Below, piece after piece: positions 43,211 to 52,383 of a stretch of 64,000 bases of DNA (the first letter of the stretch is position 1; each line of letters begins with the position of its first letter). Where the stretch lies: the NCBI RefSeq assembly GCF_041197575.1, contig NZ_JBDKXB010000009.1:61741-125740 (forward strand), in the 5' to 3' direction. This stretch comes from Thioalkalicoccus limnaeus. GTDB lineage: Bacteria; Pseudomonadota; Gammaproteobacteria; Chromatiales; Chromatiaceae. The position numbers and the translations under genes are program-made. The notes beneath the pieces are model-generated. The model did no database searches. It saw nothing but the letters and a program-made list of their open reading frames with translations, and was not told the origin of the DNA.

Positions 43211-44863
43211 GTGAAGAACTGGTGGAAGAGCGGGGCCCCGTGGATCTGGCTGAACGGGGGGGCGGTCACGATCAGCATGATCATGGTCTTCGGCCTGTTG
43301 CTGCTGATCCTGGTGCGCGGATTCGGCGCCTTCTGGCCGCATCCGGTGTTCGAGACGGTCTACGAGCTTCCTGGCCAGGATCCGGTGCCGGTGGTCGGTG
43401 AGCTGCGTCGTTCGGAGACACTGACCGCGCAGGCGATTCGCGAGACGGGCATCCCGATCCCCGAAGAGCAGCTAGTGGTGACGCGCCATCTGATCAAGAT
43501 GGGCAACCGCGACGTGACGGGCCGGGACTTCGGCTACTTCATCGACGATTTCCTCGAGGAATGGCGCTACCCGAAAGACATGGCGGTCCTCGAGCGGCGT
43601 GAATGGGGCGACTTCTACGGCACGCCGGTGCGCCTCTTCGAGGACGGGCGGGTGGTGGCCGAAGGCGAGGCCCTGTGGTCGGAGTTCCAGACACGCGTGC
43701 GCCGCGCGAACGATCTGTTCGACGAGATCCGCTCGATCGAACGGGGGGCGATCGGCAACGTGAACTTCGCGCTCGAACGGGTCCGTCTCGACCGGCGCCG
43801 AGCGGAGTTGCGCGGCACCCTGACCGAGCAGCTCGAGGCGCAATTGCAGGAGCGCCGCGAGCACTTGCAGGCGGACTATGCGGTCCTCGAGACACGCTTG
43901 AATGAGTTGTACCGCGAGGTGGCACGCGACACCATCCTGATGCGGGCTGCCGATGGACGCGAGGTGACCATCCGCCTCGCGGACATCGTCAAGGCCTGGC
44001 AGCCGAACCAGATGTCGCTCCCGGCGAAGATCGGTTTCTACGTCGATGATTTCGTCGGGTTCATCTTCGGATACCCGCGTGAAGCCAACACCGAGGGCGG
44101 GATCTTCCCGGCGATCTTCGGGACCGTCGTCATGGTGCTCGTGATGTCGATCATCGTGACGCCGTTCGGCGTGTTGGCCGCGATTTATCTGCGCGAATAC
44201 GCGAAGCAGGGGCCCTTGCTCAAGACGATTCGGATCTCGGTCTACAATCTCGCTGGCGTGCCCTCGATCGTGTTCGGTGTATTCGGTTTGGGCTTTTTCG
44301 TCTATCTGACCGGCGGTGCCATCGACCGCGCCTTCTATCCCGAGGCCTTACCGGCACCGACCTTCGGGACGCCTGGCCTCTTCTGGGCCTCGTTGACGCT
44401 CGCGCTCTTGACGCTGCCGGTGGTCATCGTGTCGACCGAGGAGGGGCTGGCACGGATCCCGTCGACGATCCGCGAGGGCTCGTTGGCCTTGGGTGCGACC
44501 AAGGGCGAAACCCTCTGGAAGGTCGTGGTACCGCTCGCGACACCGGCGATGATGACCGGGCTGATCCTCGCGATCGCGCGCGCGGCCGGCGAGGTCGCGC
44601 CCTTGATGCTGGTGGGGGTCGTCAAACTGGCGCCGACCCTGCCGATCGATGGAAACTTCCCGTTCATCCACCTCGAACGCAAGATCATGCATCTGGGTTT
44701 TCACATCTACGACGTCGGCTTCCAGAGTCCGCACGCCGAGGCCGCCGAACAGCTGGTCTACGCGACCGCGCTGATCCTGGTGCTCTTGATCGTCGTGCTG
44801 AACCTGACGGCCATCACGATCCGCAACCACCTGCGCGAGAAGTACCGTGCCGAGAGCGATTAG
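43211..44863 (+). CDS. pstA: Phosphate ABC transporter permease PstA, enlarged
   Basis: 550 residues (E. coli 296). A first span (about 14-36) is followed by a soluble insert (about 37-290) containing a predicted coiled coil at about 167-240, very rich in Arg, Glu and Leu. The permease core begins near 296 (GGIFPAIFGTVVMVLVMSIIV) and carries the EAA loop IREGSLALGATKGETLWKVV. GTG start at 43211, 27 bp after pstC. The paired inserts in PstC and PstA could contact each other or PstS in the periplasm; that is inference. Confidence 0.93.
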   Translation: MKNWWKSGAPWIWLNGGAVTISMIMVFGLLLLILVRGFGAFWPHPVFETVYELPGQDPVPVVGELRRSETLTAQAIRETGIPIPEEQLVVTRHLIKMGNRDVTGRDFGYFIDDFLEEWRYPKDMAVLERREWGDFYGTPVRLFEDGRVVAEGEALWSEFQTRVRRANDLFDEIRSIERGAIGNVNFALERVRLDRRRAELRGTLTEQLEAQLQERREHLQADYAVLETRLNELYREVARDTILMRAADGREVTIRLADIVKAWQPNQMSLPAKIGFYVDDFVGFIFGYPREANTEGGIFPAIFGTVVMVLVMSIIVTPFGVLAAIYLREYAKQGPLLKTIRISVYNLAGVPSIVFGVFGLGFFVYLTGGAIDRAFYPEALPAPTFGTPGLFWASLTLALLTLPVVIVSTEEGLARIPSTIREGSLALGATKGETLWKVVVPLATPAMMTGLILAIARAAGEVAPLMLVGVVKLAPTLPIDGNFPFIHLERKIMHLGFHIYDVGFQSPHAEAAEQLVYATALILVLLIVVLNLTAITIRNHLREKYRAESD

Positions 44864-44918
44864 TCTTGACGTCTGGCGTGGCTTGTAGCGAATCGACGAA
44901 GATCATCGGAGAGGCATC

Positions 44919-45761
44919 ATGATCCCAACCCATGCCGCGGCGGCGCCGAGTCTCAACGCCGCGCTGTTCGACACGGCGAATCGCAAGATTCGCTCCTTGA
45001 CCGACGAGGAGATCGCGATCACGGTCGAGGACCTGAATCTCTATTACGGCAACGATCAGGCCTTGAAGTCGATCACGATGGCGATCGCCGCGAAGCGGGT
45101 CACGGCCTTCATCGGTCCGTCCGGTTGCGGCAAATCGACACTGCTGCGCTGCTTCAACCGGATGAACGATCTGATCGACAGCTGTCGGATCGAAGGCGCG
45201 ATCAACCTGCATGACGAGAACATCTATCGGCGCGGCATCGATGTCGCCGAGCTGCGGCGCCGAATCGGCATGGTCTTCCAGAAGCCGAACCCGTTTCCGA
45301 AATCGATCTACGAGAACGTCGCGTACGGTTTGCGGCTGCAGGGGGTCAAGGACAAGCGCACGCTCGACGAGGTGGTCGAGAGCTCGTTGAAGGCCGTCGC
45401 GCTGTGGGACGAGGTCAAGGATCGTCTGCAGGTCAACGCCTTCGGCCTCTCCGGCGGTCAGCAGCAGCGGCTCGTGATCGCGCGGGCCGTCGCGATCGAG
45501 CCCGAGGTGATTCTGCTCGACGAACCGACCTCGGCGCTCGACCCGATCTCGACGGCCAAGATCGAGCAGTTGATCGACGAGCTCAAGCAGAAGTACACGA
45601 TCCTGATCGTCACGCACAACATGCAGCAGGCGGCGCGCGTGTCCGACTACACCGCCTACATGTATTTGGGCGAGCTGATCGAATACGCCGACACCATGCA
45701 CATCTTCACGAATCCTACTGCGAAGGCCACGGAGGACTACATCACCGGCCGCTATGGCTGA
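44919..45761 (+). CDS. pstB: Phosphate ABC transporter ATP-binding protein
   Basis: 280 residues. Walker A GPSGCGKST, signature LSGGQQQR, Walker B VILLDEPTSALDP and switch VTHNMQQA are intact. The phosphate-specific CFNRMNDL after Walker A and FQKPNPFPKSIYENVAYGLR are characteristic of PstB. An N-terminal extension of about 30 residues precedes the fold. It is the last gene of the operon: no phoU follows in the window, unlike in E. coli. Confidence 0.96.
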   Translation: MIPTHAAAAPSLNAALFDTANRKIRSLTDEEIAITVEDLNLYYGNDQALKSITMAIAAKRVTAFIGPSGCGKSTLLRCFNRMNDLIDSCRIEGAINLHDENIYRRGIDVAELRRRIGMVFQKPNPFPKSIYENVAYGLRLQGVKDKRTLDEVVESSLKAVALWDEVKDRLQVNAFGLSGGQQQRLVIARAVAIEPEVILLDEPTSALDPISTAKIEQLIDELKQKYTILIVTHNMQQAARVSDYTAYMYLGELIEYADTMHIFTNPTAKATEDYITGRYG

Positions 45762-45891
45762 GGGGGTCGCCGTGTGGTTCGAGCAGCAGCGCTGAGCCCG
45801 CCCGGCTTCCGATCGGTTGTCTCGCCCGTTTCGCAAGGCGCTGACGAGGGGCACCTTGCCGGCGAGCCTACGCGGATGAGGTCGCGGCCTG

Positions 45892-46815
45892 TTACGGCGA
45901 TAGCAACGGGCGCACCGACGCGGGCAGCTGCGCGACGATCAGCCGCGCGAGCGCCTCGAGCGCCTCGCGCCGCGGAAAGCTGCGGCGGTAGACCAGCGAG
46001 ATGCGCCGAAAGGCATCGGCCACTTCGAGCGGGCGGATCTGGATACCGCCGTTGGTCAACCGGTGGCCCGAGGTGGCCAGGGCCGGGAGCAGCGTGCAGC
46101 CGAAACCGGCGTCGACGAGCTGCAGCAAGGTCTCGAGGCTCGCCGCGCGCAGATCGGCCATGTCCCCGTGCCTTGGTCGTTCGGCGAGACGGCAGACCTC
46201 CATGACCTGATGGGTCAGGCAATGCCCTTCGGCGAGCAGCAACAGATCGATCTGCTCGAGTTCCTGCGGCCCGATCGGGTCCCGTTCGGCCAACGGATGT
46301 CCGCACGGATGCGCGAGCCAGAAGGGCTCCTCGAACAGCGGCAGTGTGGCCAGTTCGGGGTCGTCAAGCGGCGTGGCCAGCAGCGCCGCATCCAGGTCGT
46401 GTCGGCGCAGGCGCCGCAGCAGGCTCTCGGTGATTTCCTCGAACAGGACCAGTTTCAGTTGCGGATAGCGCTGACGCAACGGAATCAGGATCAAGGGCAT
46501 CAGGTAAGGGCTCAGGGTCGGGATCGCCCCGAGCCGCAGGGGGCCTTGCAGCGGATCCTGATGGGCGCGGGCGGCACGCTCGATCGCATCGGCCTGTTCG
46601 AGCAGGGTGCGAGCATGGCCGAGGATGGTGTGGCCGATCGGGGTGACCACGACGGAACGATTGGTTCGTTCGAACAGCGTGACGCCGAGCTCGTCCTCGA
46701 GCTTCTTGATCTGGCCGCTCAACGTCGGTTGGCTGACGAAACAGCGCTCCGCGGCCCGCCCGAAGTGTTGGGTCTCGGCGACCGCGATGATGTATTTGAG
46801 GTCACGCAGATTCAT
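45892..46815 (-). CDS. oxyR: Hydrogen-peroxide sensor OxyR
   Basis: 307 residues. The LysR-type helix-turn-helix is at the N-terminus (FGRAAERCFVSQPTLSGQIKKLEDELG). The redox pair falls at C199 and C208 (EGHCLTHQVMEVC), the same numbering and spacing as E. coli OxyR, so it should form the peroxide-induced disulfide. It follows the aspartoacylase-like gene after 46 bp on the same strand and is convergent with pstB. No catalase or peroxidase gene is adjacent. Confidence 0.94.
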   Translation of the reverse strand: MNLRDLKYIIAVAETQHFGRAAERCFVSQPTLSGQIKKLEDELGVTLFERTNRSVVVTPIGHTILGHARTLLEQADAIERAARAHQDPLQGPLRLGAIPTLSPYLMPLILIPLRQRYPQLKLVLFEEITESLLRRLRRHDLDAALLATPLDDPELATLPLFEEPFWLAHPCGHPLAERDPIGPQELEQIDLLLLAEGHCLTHQVMEVCRLAERPRHGDMADLRAASLETLLQLVDAGFGCTLLPALATSGHRLTNGGIQIRPLEVADAFRRISLVYRRSFPRREALEALARLIVAQLPASVRPLLSP

Positions 46816-46861
46816 GGTTCATCCAACGGATCCCGGCGAGCGGGGCTGCGCAAGTCGATCT

Positions 46862-47935
46862 TCAGACAATCGGTGGTTCGGGATCCGGTTGCAGGCTCGG
46901 GTCCGTTTCGTGCTCGCCGTTGGCGAGCGCCGACTGGAAACGCTCGACGGTTTCCGCCGCCTCGTCCGGGCGGCCGAAGCGCGCGATGTGGTAGAGGGCC
47001 TCGCCCTCGGTCACCAGCGGCAGGTTCGTCCGGCCGATGACGACCCCGCTGACCGGCGCCACGACCGCGTCCTCCGTGTGGCGAAAGACATCGGCGATGA
47101 TACCGAGTCGCTCGCCCCGCTGCACCCGTGCCCCGAGCGCCGTCAACGAGCGCAGCACGCCACTTTGGTGGGCGCGCACCCAGAGGCTGGAGCGGGCGAG
47201 GACCGGCGGTGCCGGCGCGCGGGCGTGCCATTGTGTGGGGCCACGGAGCATGCCAAGGTGGCGCATGACCGCGAGGATCCCGCGCAGCCCGGCCCGGATC
47301 GCGATCTCGTCGAAGCGCAACGCCTCGCCGGCCTCGTAGACCAGCAGCGGGATGCCGCGTTCGGCGGCCGCCGCGCGCAGCGAGCCATCGCGCAGTTCCG
47401 AGTTCAGGATCACCGGCACGCCGAACGAGGTCGCGAGCGCCGGGAGGTCCTCGTGCATATCCAGGGCCGTGCGCACCTGTGGCAGGTTCTCGCGGTGCGC
47501 GGCACCGGTATGCAGGTCGATGCCGTGGGTCGCGTGATTGACGACCTCGCGCATCAGCGTATTGGCGAGCCGCGCCGCCAGCGAGCCCGTCTCCGAGCCG
47601 GGGAAGCACCGGTTCAGGTCGCGTCGATCCGGCAGGTAGCGGGACTGACGGACGAAGCCGTAGGTATTGACGACCGGGATCGCGAGCAGCGTGCCGCGCA
47701 GGTGGCGCAACGTCTTCAAGGCCATCAGTCGACGAATGATCTCGACGCCGTTGATCTCGTCGCCATGGATCGCCGCGGTGACGAACAGGATCGGTCCGGG
47801 GCGATGTCCGTGCCGCACCTGTACCGGCAGAAAGACCGGCGATTGGGTGTAGAGGCTCGGCAGCGGTATGTTGACATCGACCCGCTCGCCGGGCTCGATC
47901 GAGCGCTTTCCGATACGTAGCGGTGCGTTGGTCAC
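46862..47935 (-). CDS. Succinylglutamate desuccinylase/aspartoacylase family zinc hydrolase
   Basis: 357 residues with a GTG start at 47935, one base after the rimK stop. Zinc ligands are visible in AAIHGDEINGVE and GIDLHTGA, and the catalytic glutamate in LLVYEAGEALRF. The C-terminal beta-domain contains the VVAPVSGVVIGR repeat typical of this subfamily. It removes an acyl or amino-acyl group from an amino acid or peptide. The tight pairing with rimK suggests it processes a RimK product or precursor, which is inference. Confidence 0.88.
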   Translation of the reverse strand: MTNAPLRIGKRSIEPGERVDVNIPLPSLYTQSPVFLPVQVRHGHRPGPILFVTAAIHGDEINGVEIIRRLMALKTLRHLRGTLLAIPVVNTYGFVRQSRYLPDRRDLNRCFPGSETGSLAARLANTLMREVVNHATHGIDLHTGAAHRENLPQVRTALDMHEDLPALATSFGVPVILNSELRDGSLRAAAAERGIPLLVYEAGEALRFDEIAIRAGLRGILAVMRHLGMLRGPTQWHARAPAPPVLARSSLWVRAHQSGVLRSLTALGARVQRGERLGIIADVFRHTEDAVVAPVSGVVIGRTNLPLVTEGEALYHIARFGRPDEAAETVERFQSALANGEHETDPSLQPDPEPPIV

Positions 47936-47936
47936 A

Positions 47937-48842
47937 TCAGCCCTTGCCGCGCGTGCGGGTCTTGCCTTCGACGGCATTCTTCTCGATGAACTCGATCATC
48001 ATGCCGGCGATGTCCTTGCCGGTCGTTGCCTCGATGCCCTGCAGGCCGGGCGACGAGTTGACCTCCATGACCACGCAGCCGTGGTTCGCGCGCAGGATGT
48101 CGACGCCGGCGACGTTGAGCCCCATGATCCGCGCCGCGCGGACCGCGGTCGAGCGTTCCTCCGGCGTGATCCGCACCGACGCGGCGGTGCCACCACGGTG
48201 CAGGTTCGAGCGGAACTCCCCCTCCTTGGCCTGGCGCTTCATCGAGGCGACCACCTTGTCGCCGATGACGAAACAGCGCACATCGGCGCCACCCGCCTCC
48301 TTGATGTACTCCTGAACCAGGATGTTCGCGCGCAGCCCCATGAACGCCTCGATCACGCTCTCGGCGGCCTTGCCGGTCTCGGCCAGGACGACGCCGATGC
48401 CTTGCGTGCCCTCGAGCAGCTTGATGACCAGCGGGGCCCCGCCGACCATCTTGATCAGATCCTCGACATCATCCGGGGCATGGGCGAAGCCGGTCACCGG
48501 CAGGCCGATACCGCGGCGCGACAGCAGTTGCAGCGAGCGGAGCTTGTCGCGGGCACGGCTGATCGCGACCGACTCGTTCAGCGGGTAGACGCCCATCATC
48601 TCGAACTGGCGGAGCACGGCGGTCCCGTAGAAGGTCACCGAGGCACCGATCCGCGGGATCACGGCATCGAAATCCGTCAACTCCTCGCCCTTGTAGTGGA
48701 TCGAGGGCTTGTGCGACGTGATGTTCATGTAGCAGCGCAGCACGTCGATGACCCGTGCCTCATGACCGCGGGCACGAGCCGCCTCGACCAGGCGGCGGGT
48801 CGAATAGAGGCTCGAGTCGCGTGACAGGATCGCAATCTTCAT
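47937..48842 (-). CDS. rimK: ATP-grasp ligase RimK (alpha-L-glutamate ligase)
   Basis: 301 residues (E. coli 300). RimK adds glutamates to the C-terminus of ribosomal protein S6 and can make poly-glutamate. The ATP-grasp pieces PLVIKLLEGTQGIGVVLAET, FVIGDKVVASMKRQAKEGEFRSNLHRGG and the Mg-binding VMEVNSSPGLQGIE are intact. It is coupled to a zinc hydrolase and followed by oxyR. Upstream is a 126-bp gap to lspA. Confidence 0.93.
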   Translation of the reverse strand: MKIAILSRDSSLYSTRRLVEAARARGHEARVIDVLRCYMNITSHKPSIHYKGEELTDFDAVIPRIGASVTFYGTAVLRQFEMMGVYPLNESVAISRARDKLRSLQLLSRRGIGLPVTGFAHAPDDVEDLIKMVGGAPLVIKLLEGTQGIGVVLAETGKAAESVIEAFMGLRANILVQEYIKEAGGADVRCFVIGDKVVASMKRQAKEGEFRSNLHRGGTAASVRITPEERSTAVRAARIMGLNVAGVDILRANHGCVVMEVNSSPGLQGIEATTGKDIAGMMIEFIEKNAVEGKTRTRGKG

Positions 48843-48968
48843 CGGCTTGCCTCGGCCGTGCGTCGGGCGGCATTCGCTGGATGCGCGGTAGCCATGATGC
48901 CAGATCGGTTGGCGTTGCGTCTGGCCTTCTGAGCGCGCGGGCCGACCATCGCGCCGGCGCTGGGCAGG

Positions 48969-49472
48969 TCAATCACGAGCACTGCTAGTCCGGGCTGTGC
49001 CGTCCGCGCGAAACGACGCGAACAGCAGCAGCATGACGCCGACCGAGATCGCGCTGTCGGCGATGTTGAACGCCGGCCAGGGATTGAAGAGGGCGAGTGG
49101 GATCACCGGCAGGTAGACCTGCACGAAGTCGATGACATGCCCGTACAGGACGCGATCGATCAGGTTGCCGACCGCGCCACCGATGATCAGCGCCAGCGAT
49201 ACGGCGAGGAGCCGCTCGCCGGATCCAAGCCGCGTGAGCCAGACGGCCAGGACCAGGCTCATCCCGGCGGCGAAGGCCGACAAGCCCCAGCGCTGCCAGC
49301 CCCCGGCATCGGCCAGGACGCTAAAGGCCGCGCCTTCGTTGAACATCAAGGTCAGGTTGAAGTTGGGAATGACCGGATACGGCAGATACGGGGTCAGCCA
49401 GCCCAGGGCCAGGACCTTGGTGATCTGGTCCAGGACCAGAACCGCCAGCGAAAGCCACAGCCAACGTGCCAT
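48969..49472 (-). CDS. lspA: Lipoprotein signal peptidase
   Basis: 167 residues, four membrane spans. It cleaves the signal peptide of diacylated prolipoproteins. The aspartate dyad is in GGAVGNLIDRV and FNIADSAIS, and the N-terminal VLDQITKVLA and NEGAAFS motifs are present. It starts 9 bp after ileS stops, the standard ileS-lspA pair. The fkpB and ispH genes that often follow are absent here. Confidence 0.96.
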   Translation of the reverse strand: MARWLWLSLAVLVLDQITKVLALGWLTPYLPYPVIPNFNLTLMFNEGAAFSVLADAGGWQRWGLSAFAAGMSLVLAVWLTRLGSGERLLAVSLALIIGGAVGNLIDRVLYGHVIDFVQVYLPVIPLALFNPWPAFNIADSAISVGVMLLLFASFRADGTARTSSARD

Positions 49473-49481
49473 CGGCGACTC

Positions 49482-52313
49482 CTAGACGAACTGCCGGGTC
49501 TCGCCGGACCCGTCGAGGTTTTCGATGCAACGGCCGCACAAGGCCGGGTGGCTCGGGTGCGTGCCGACATCAGGACGATGGTGCCAGCAGCGCACGCATT
49601 TGGTGTGCGCCGACGCCGTGACCGCGACCGTGAGATCGGGCTGGACCGTCGCCACCGCCGCTTCTGGCCGGTCCGCGATCGGATGCAGCCGAGTCTCCGA
49701 CACGATGAGCAGGAAACGCAACTCGTCTGCGAGCCGCGTCAGTCGCTCGAGCGACGCGGGTTCGGCATAGAGGTCCAGCTCGGCATCGAGCGCGGAGCCG
49801 ATCTGCCCGGCCTTGCGCGCTGCCTCGAGCGCCGGGGCGATCGCGGTGCGCGCGGCGATCACCTGATCCCAGAAGGCCCGATCGAACGGATCGTCGGCGG
49901 CCAGTGGTTCGAGCCCCGAGTACCAGGTCTCGAGATGGACCGAGGCACCGCGCTGGCCGGGGATGTGCGGCCAGATCTCGTCGGCGGTGAAGCTCAAGAT
50001 CGGCGCGAGCCAACGGGTCATCGCCTCGATGATGTGGTACATCGCGGTCTGGCACGAGCGCCGCGGCCGTCCGTCCGAGCGCGTGGTGTACTGACGGTCC
50101 TTGATCACGTCGAGATACAGGCCGCCGAGATCGACGACGCAGAAGTTGTGGACCTTCTGGTAGATCAGATGGAACTGATACTGCCGATAGGCCTCGATGA
50201 TCTCCTGTTGCAGGCGCCAGGCGCGATCGACGACCCAGCGATCGAACGCGAGCCGCTCCGTCGGCGCGACGAGGTCGGTCGCCGGGTCGAAGCCATCGAG
50301 GTTCGCGAGCAGGAAGCGGGCGGTGTTGCGGATCCGCCGGTAGGCATCGGCGGTGCGCGTCAGGATCTCGTTGGAGACGCTCATCTCGGCACGGTAGTCC
50401 GTGGCCGCGACCCACAGGCGGATGATGTCGGCGCCGAAGGTCTTCATGACATCCTGGGGCCGGACCACGTTGCCCTTCGACTTGGCCATCTTCTCGCCTT
50501 TGGCGTCGACCGTGAAGCCGTGGGTCAGCACCTGCCGATAGGGCGCGCGGTCGCGCATCGCGACCGCGGTCATCAGCGACGATTGGAACCAGCCGCGGTG
50601 CTGATCGGACCCTTCCAGGTACAGATCGGCCGGCAGCGTCTGGTCGGGGCGTCGCTCGAGGACGCAGGCGTGGGTCACGCCGGAGTCGAACCAGACGTCG
50701 AGGGTATCCTGCACCTTGGTGAAACGGTCCCCTTCGTCGCTGCCGAGCAGGTCCGCCGGGTGCAGCGCAAACCAGGCCTCGATGCCTTGCTGCTCGACGC
50801 ACCGGGCGACCTCTTCGATCAGTTCGGCGGTGCGCGGATGCGGCTCGCCCGTCGTCTTGTCGAGCAGCAGCGGGATCGGCACGCCCCAGGTCCGCTGGCG
50901 CGAAATGCACCAGTCGGGCCGACCCAGGACCATGTTCTCGATCCGCGTCCGACCCCAGTCGGGCAGCCAGGAGACCTGGCCGATCTCGCGCAGGGCCGCC
51001 GCGCGCAGCCCGTGGCGATCCATGCTGATGAACCATTGCGGCGTGGCGCGGAAGATGATCGGCGTCTTGTGGCGCCAGCAATGCGGATAGCTGTGCGTGA
51101 AGCGCTCCTCGCGCAGCAGGGCACCGCGCGCCTTCAGGACCTCGACGACGTGCTCGTTGGCCTTGAAGACGTTCTCGCCGGCGAACAGGGGTGTCCCCGG
51201 CCGGAAGCGGCCGTCGCCGCCGACCGGGTTGTCGACCGGGAGCCCATAGCGGTTGCCGACGATGTAGTCGTCGAGCCCATGTCCGGGCGCCGTGTGCACG
51301 GCCCCGGTGCCGGCCTCGAGCGTGACGTGCTCGCCGAGGATCACCGGTACCTCCCGGTCGTAGAAGGGGTGGCGCAGCTTCAGCCCCTCGAAGGCGGCGC
51401 CCTGCGCGTACGCGATCACGCGATAGGACTCGAAGCCCCAGCGATCCATCGTGTCCTTGAGCAGACCTTCGGCGACCAGCAGCCGTTCGCCGGCCGTCCC
51501 GTCGCCGGTCTGGACCAGGACATATTCGAGCTCGGGGTTCAGCGCCACCGCCTGGTTCGCCGGCAGGGTCCAGGGGGTCGTGGTCCAGATCACCATGGCC
51601 ATCGGTCCATGACCCTGGTGTTCCGGCCGGCCGTCGCAACGGGCCAACAGGGACTCCTCGCAGACGACCGGAAAGCGCACGTCGATCGCGATCGATTGCT
51701 TGTCGTTGTACTCGACTTCGGCCTCGGCCAGCGCCGACCCGCAGTCGATGCACCAATGCACCGGCTTCTCGCCGCGTTGCAGATGACCGTTGGCGATGAT
51801 CCGGCCCAGCGCGCGGATGATGTCGGCCTCGAACTGGAAGTCCATCGTCAGGTATGGATTTTCCCAGTCGCCGAGGACCCCGAGGCGCTGGAAATCGCGG
51901 CGCTGCGCATCGACCTGGCTGGCCGCGTATTCGCGACACGCTTGGCGGAACTGCGTGGCGCTGATCTTCGCGCCCGGCTTGCCGCGGCGCTTCTCGACCT
52001 GCAGTTCGATCGGCAGGCCGTGGCAGTCCCAGCCCGGCACATAGGGCGCATCGCAGCCGTCGAGCGTCCGTGCCTTGACGATGATGTCCTTCAACACCTT
52101 GTTGACCGCATGGCCGATGTGGATTTCGCCGTTCGCATAGGGCGGGCCGTCGTGGAGCACGAAGGTCGGATGTCCCTTGCGTGCGGTCCGGATCCGCCCG
52201 TACAGATCCAGCTCGCCCCAGCGGGCCAGCATCTCCGGCTCGCGCTGGGGCAGGTTGGCCTTCATCGGGAAGCCGGTCTTCGGCAGGTTCAGCGTATCTT
52301 TGTAATCAGCCAC
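49482..52313 (-). CDS. ileS: Isoleucine-tRNA ligase
   Basis: 943 residues (E. coli 938). The class I signatures are HIGH (ANGEIHIGHAVNK) and KMSKS as KMAKS (GEKMAKSKGNVV). The editing domain lies between them and a C-terminal zinc finger (CVRCWHHRPD...CGRCIENL) closes the protein. The start is GTG 52313 (MADYKDTLNLPKTGFPMKANL), where family homology begins, with GAGAG upstream; the frame is open further 5'. It is flanked by ribF (70 bp) and lspA (9 bp). Confidence 0.97.
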   Translation of the reverse strand: MADYKDTLNLPKTGFPMKANLPQREPEMLARWGELDLYGRIRTARKGHPTFVLHDGPPYANGEIHIGHAVNKVLKDIIVKARTLDGCDAPYVPGWDCHGLPIELQVEKRRGKPGAKISATQFRQACREYAASQVDAQRRDFQRLGVLGDWENPYLTMDFQFEADIIRALGRIIANGHLQRGEKPVHWCIDCGSALAEAEVEYNDKQSIAIDVRFPVVCEESLLARCDGRPEHQGHGPMAMVIWTTTPWTLPANQAVALNPELEYVLVQTGDGTAGERLLVAEGLLKDTMDRWGFESYRVIAYAQGAAFEGLKLRHPFYDREVPVILGEHVTLEAGTGAVHTAPGHGLDDYIVGNRYGLPVDNPVGGDGRFRPGTPLFAGENVFKANEHVVEVLKARGALLREERFTHSYPHCWRHKTPIIFRATPQWFISMDRHGLRAAALREIGQVSWLPDWGRTRIENMVLGRPDWCISRQRTWGVPIPLLLDKTTGEPHPRTAELIEEVARCVEQQGIEAWFALHPADLLGSDEGDRFTKVQDTLDVWFDSGVTHACVLERRPDQTLPADLYLEGSDQHRGWFQSSLMTAVAMRDRAPYRQVLTHGFTVDAKGEKMAKSKGNVVRPQDVMKTFGADIIRLWVAATDYRAEMSVSNEILTRTADAYRRIRNTARFLLANLDGFDPATDLVAPTERLAFDRWVVDRAWRLQQEIIEAYRQYQFHLIYQKVHNFCVVDLGGLYLDVIKDRQYTTRSDGRPRRSCQTAMYHIIEAMTRWLAPILSFTADEIWPHIPGQRGASVHLETWYSGLEPLAADDPFDRAFWDQVIAARTAIAPALEAARKAGQIGSALDAELDLYAEPASLERLTRLADELRFLLIVSETRLHPIADRPEAAVATVQPDLTVAVTASAHTKCVRCWHHRPDVGTHPSHPALCGRCIENLDGSGETRQFV

Positions 52314-52383
52314 GAATAGGGTCTCTCGAAGGAAGCGGTGCGAAATCGTTGGACCGGGCGCTCCGGTCAGGTACCGGCCGGGG

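Noticed and set aside
49137..52319. A 1060-codon open frame on the plus strand across ileS
   Set aside because: It is exactly antisense to a well-supported isoleucine-tRNA ligase and is rich in Arg, Asp, Gly and Gln, as expected from the complement of GC-rich coding DNA.
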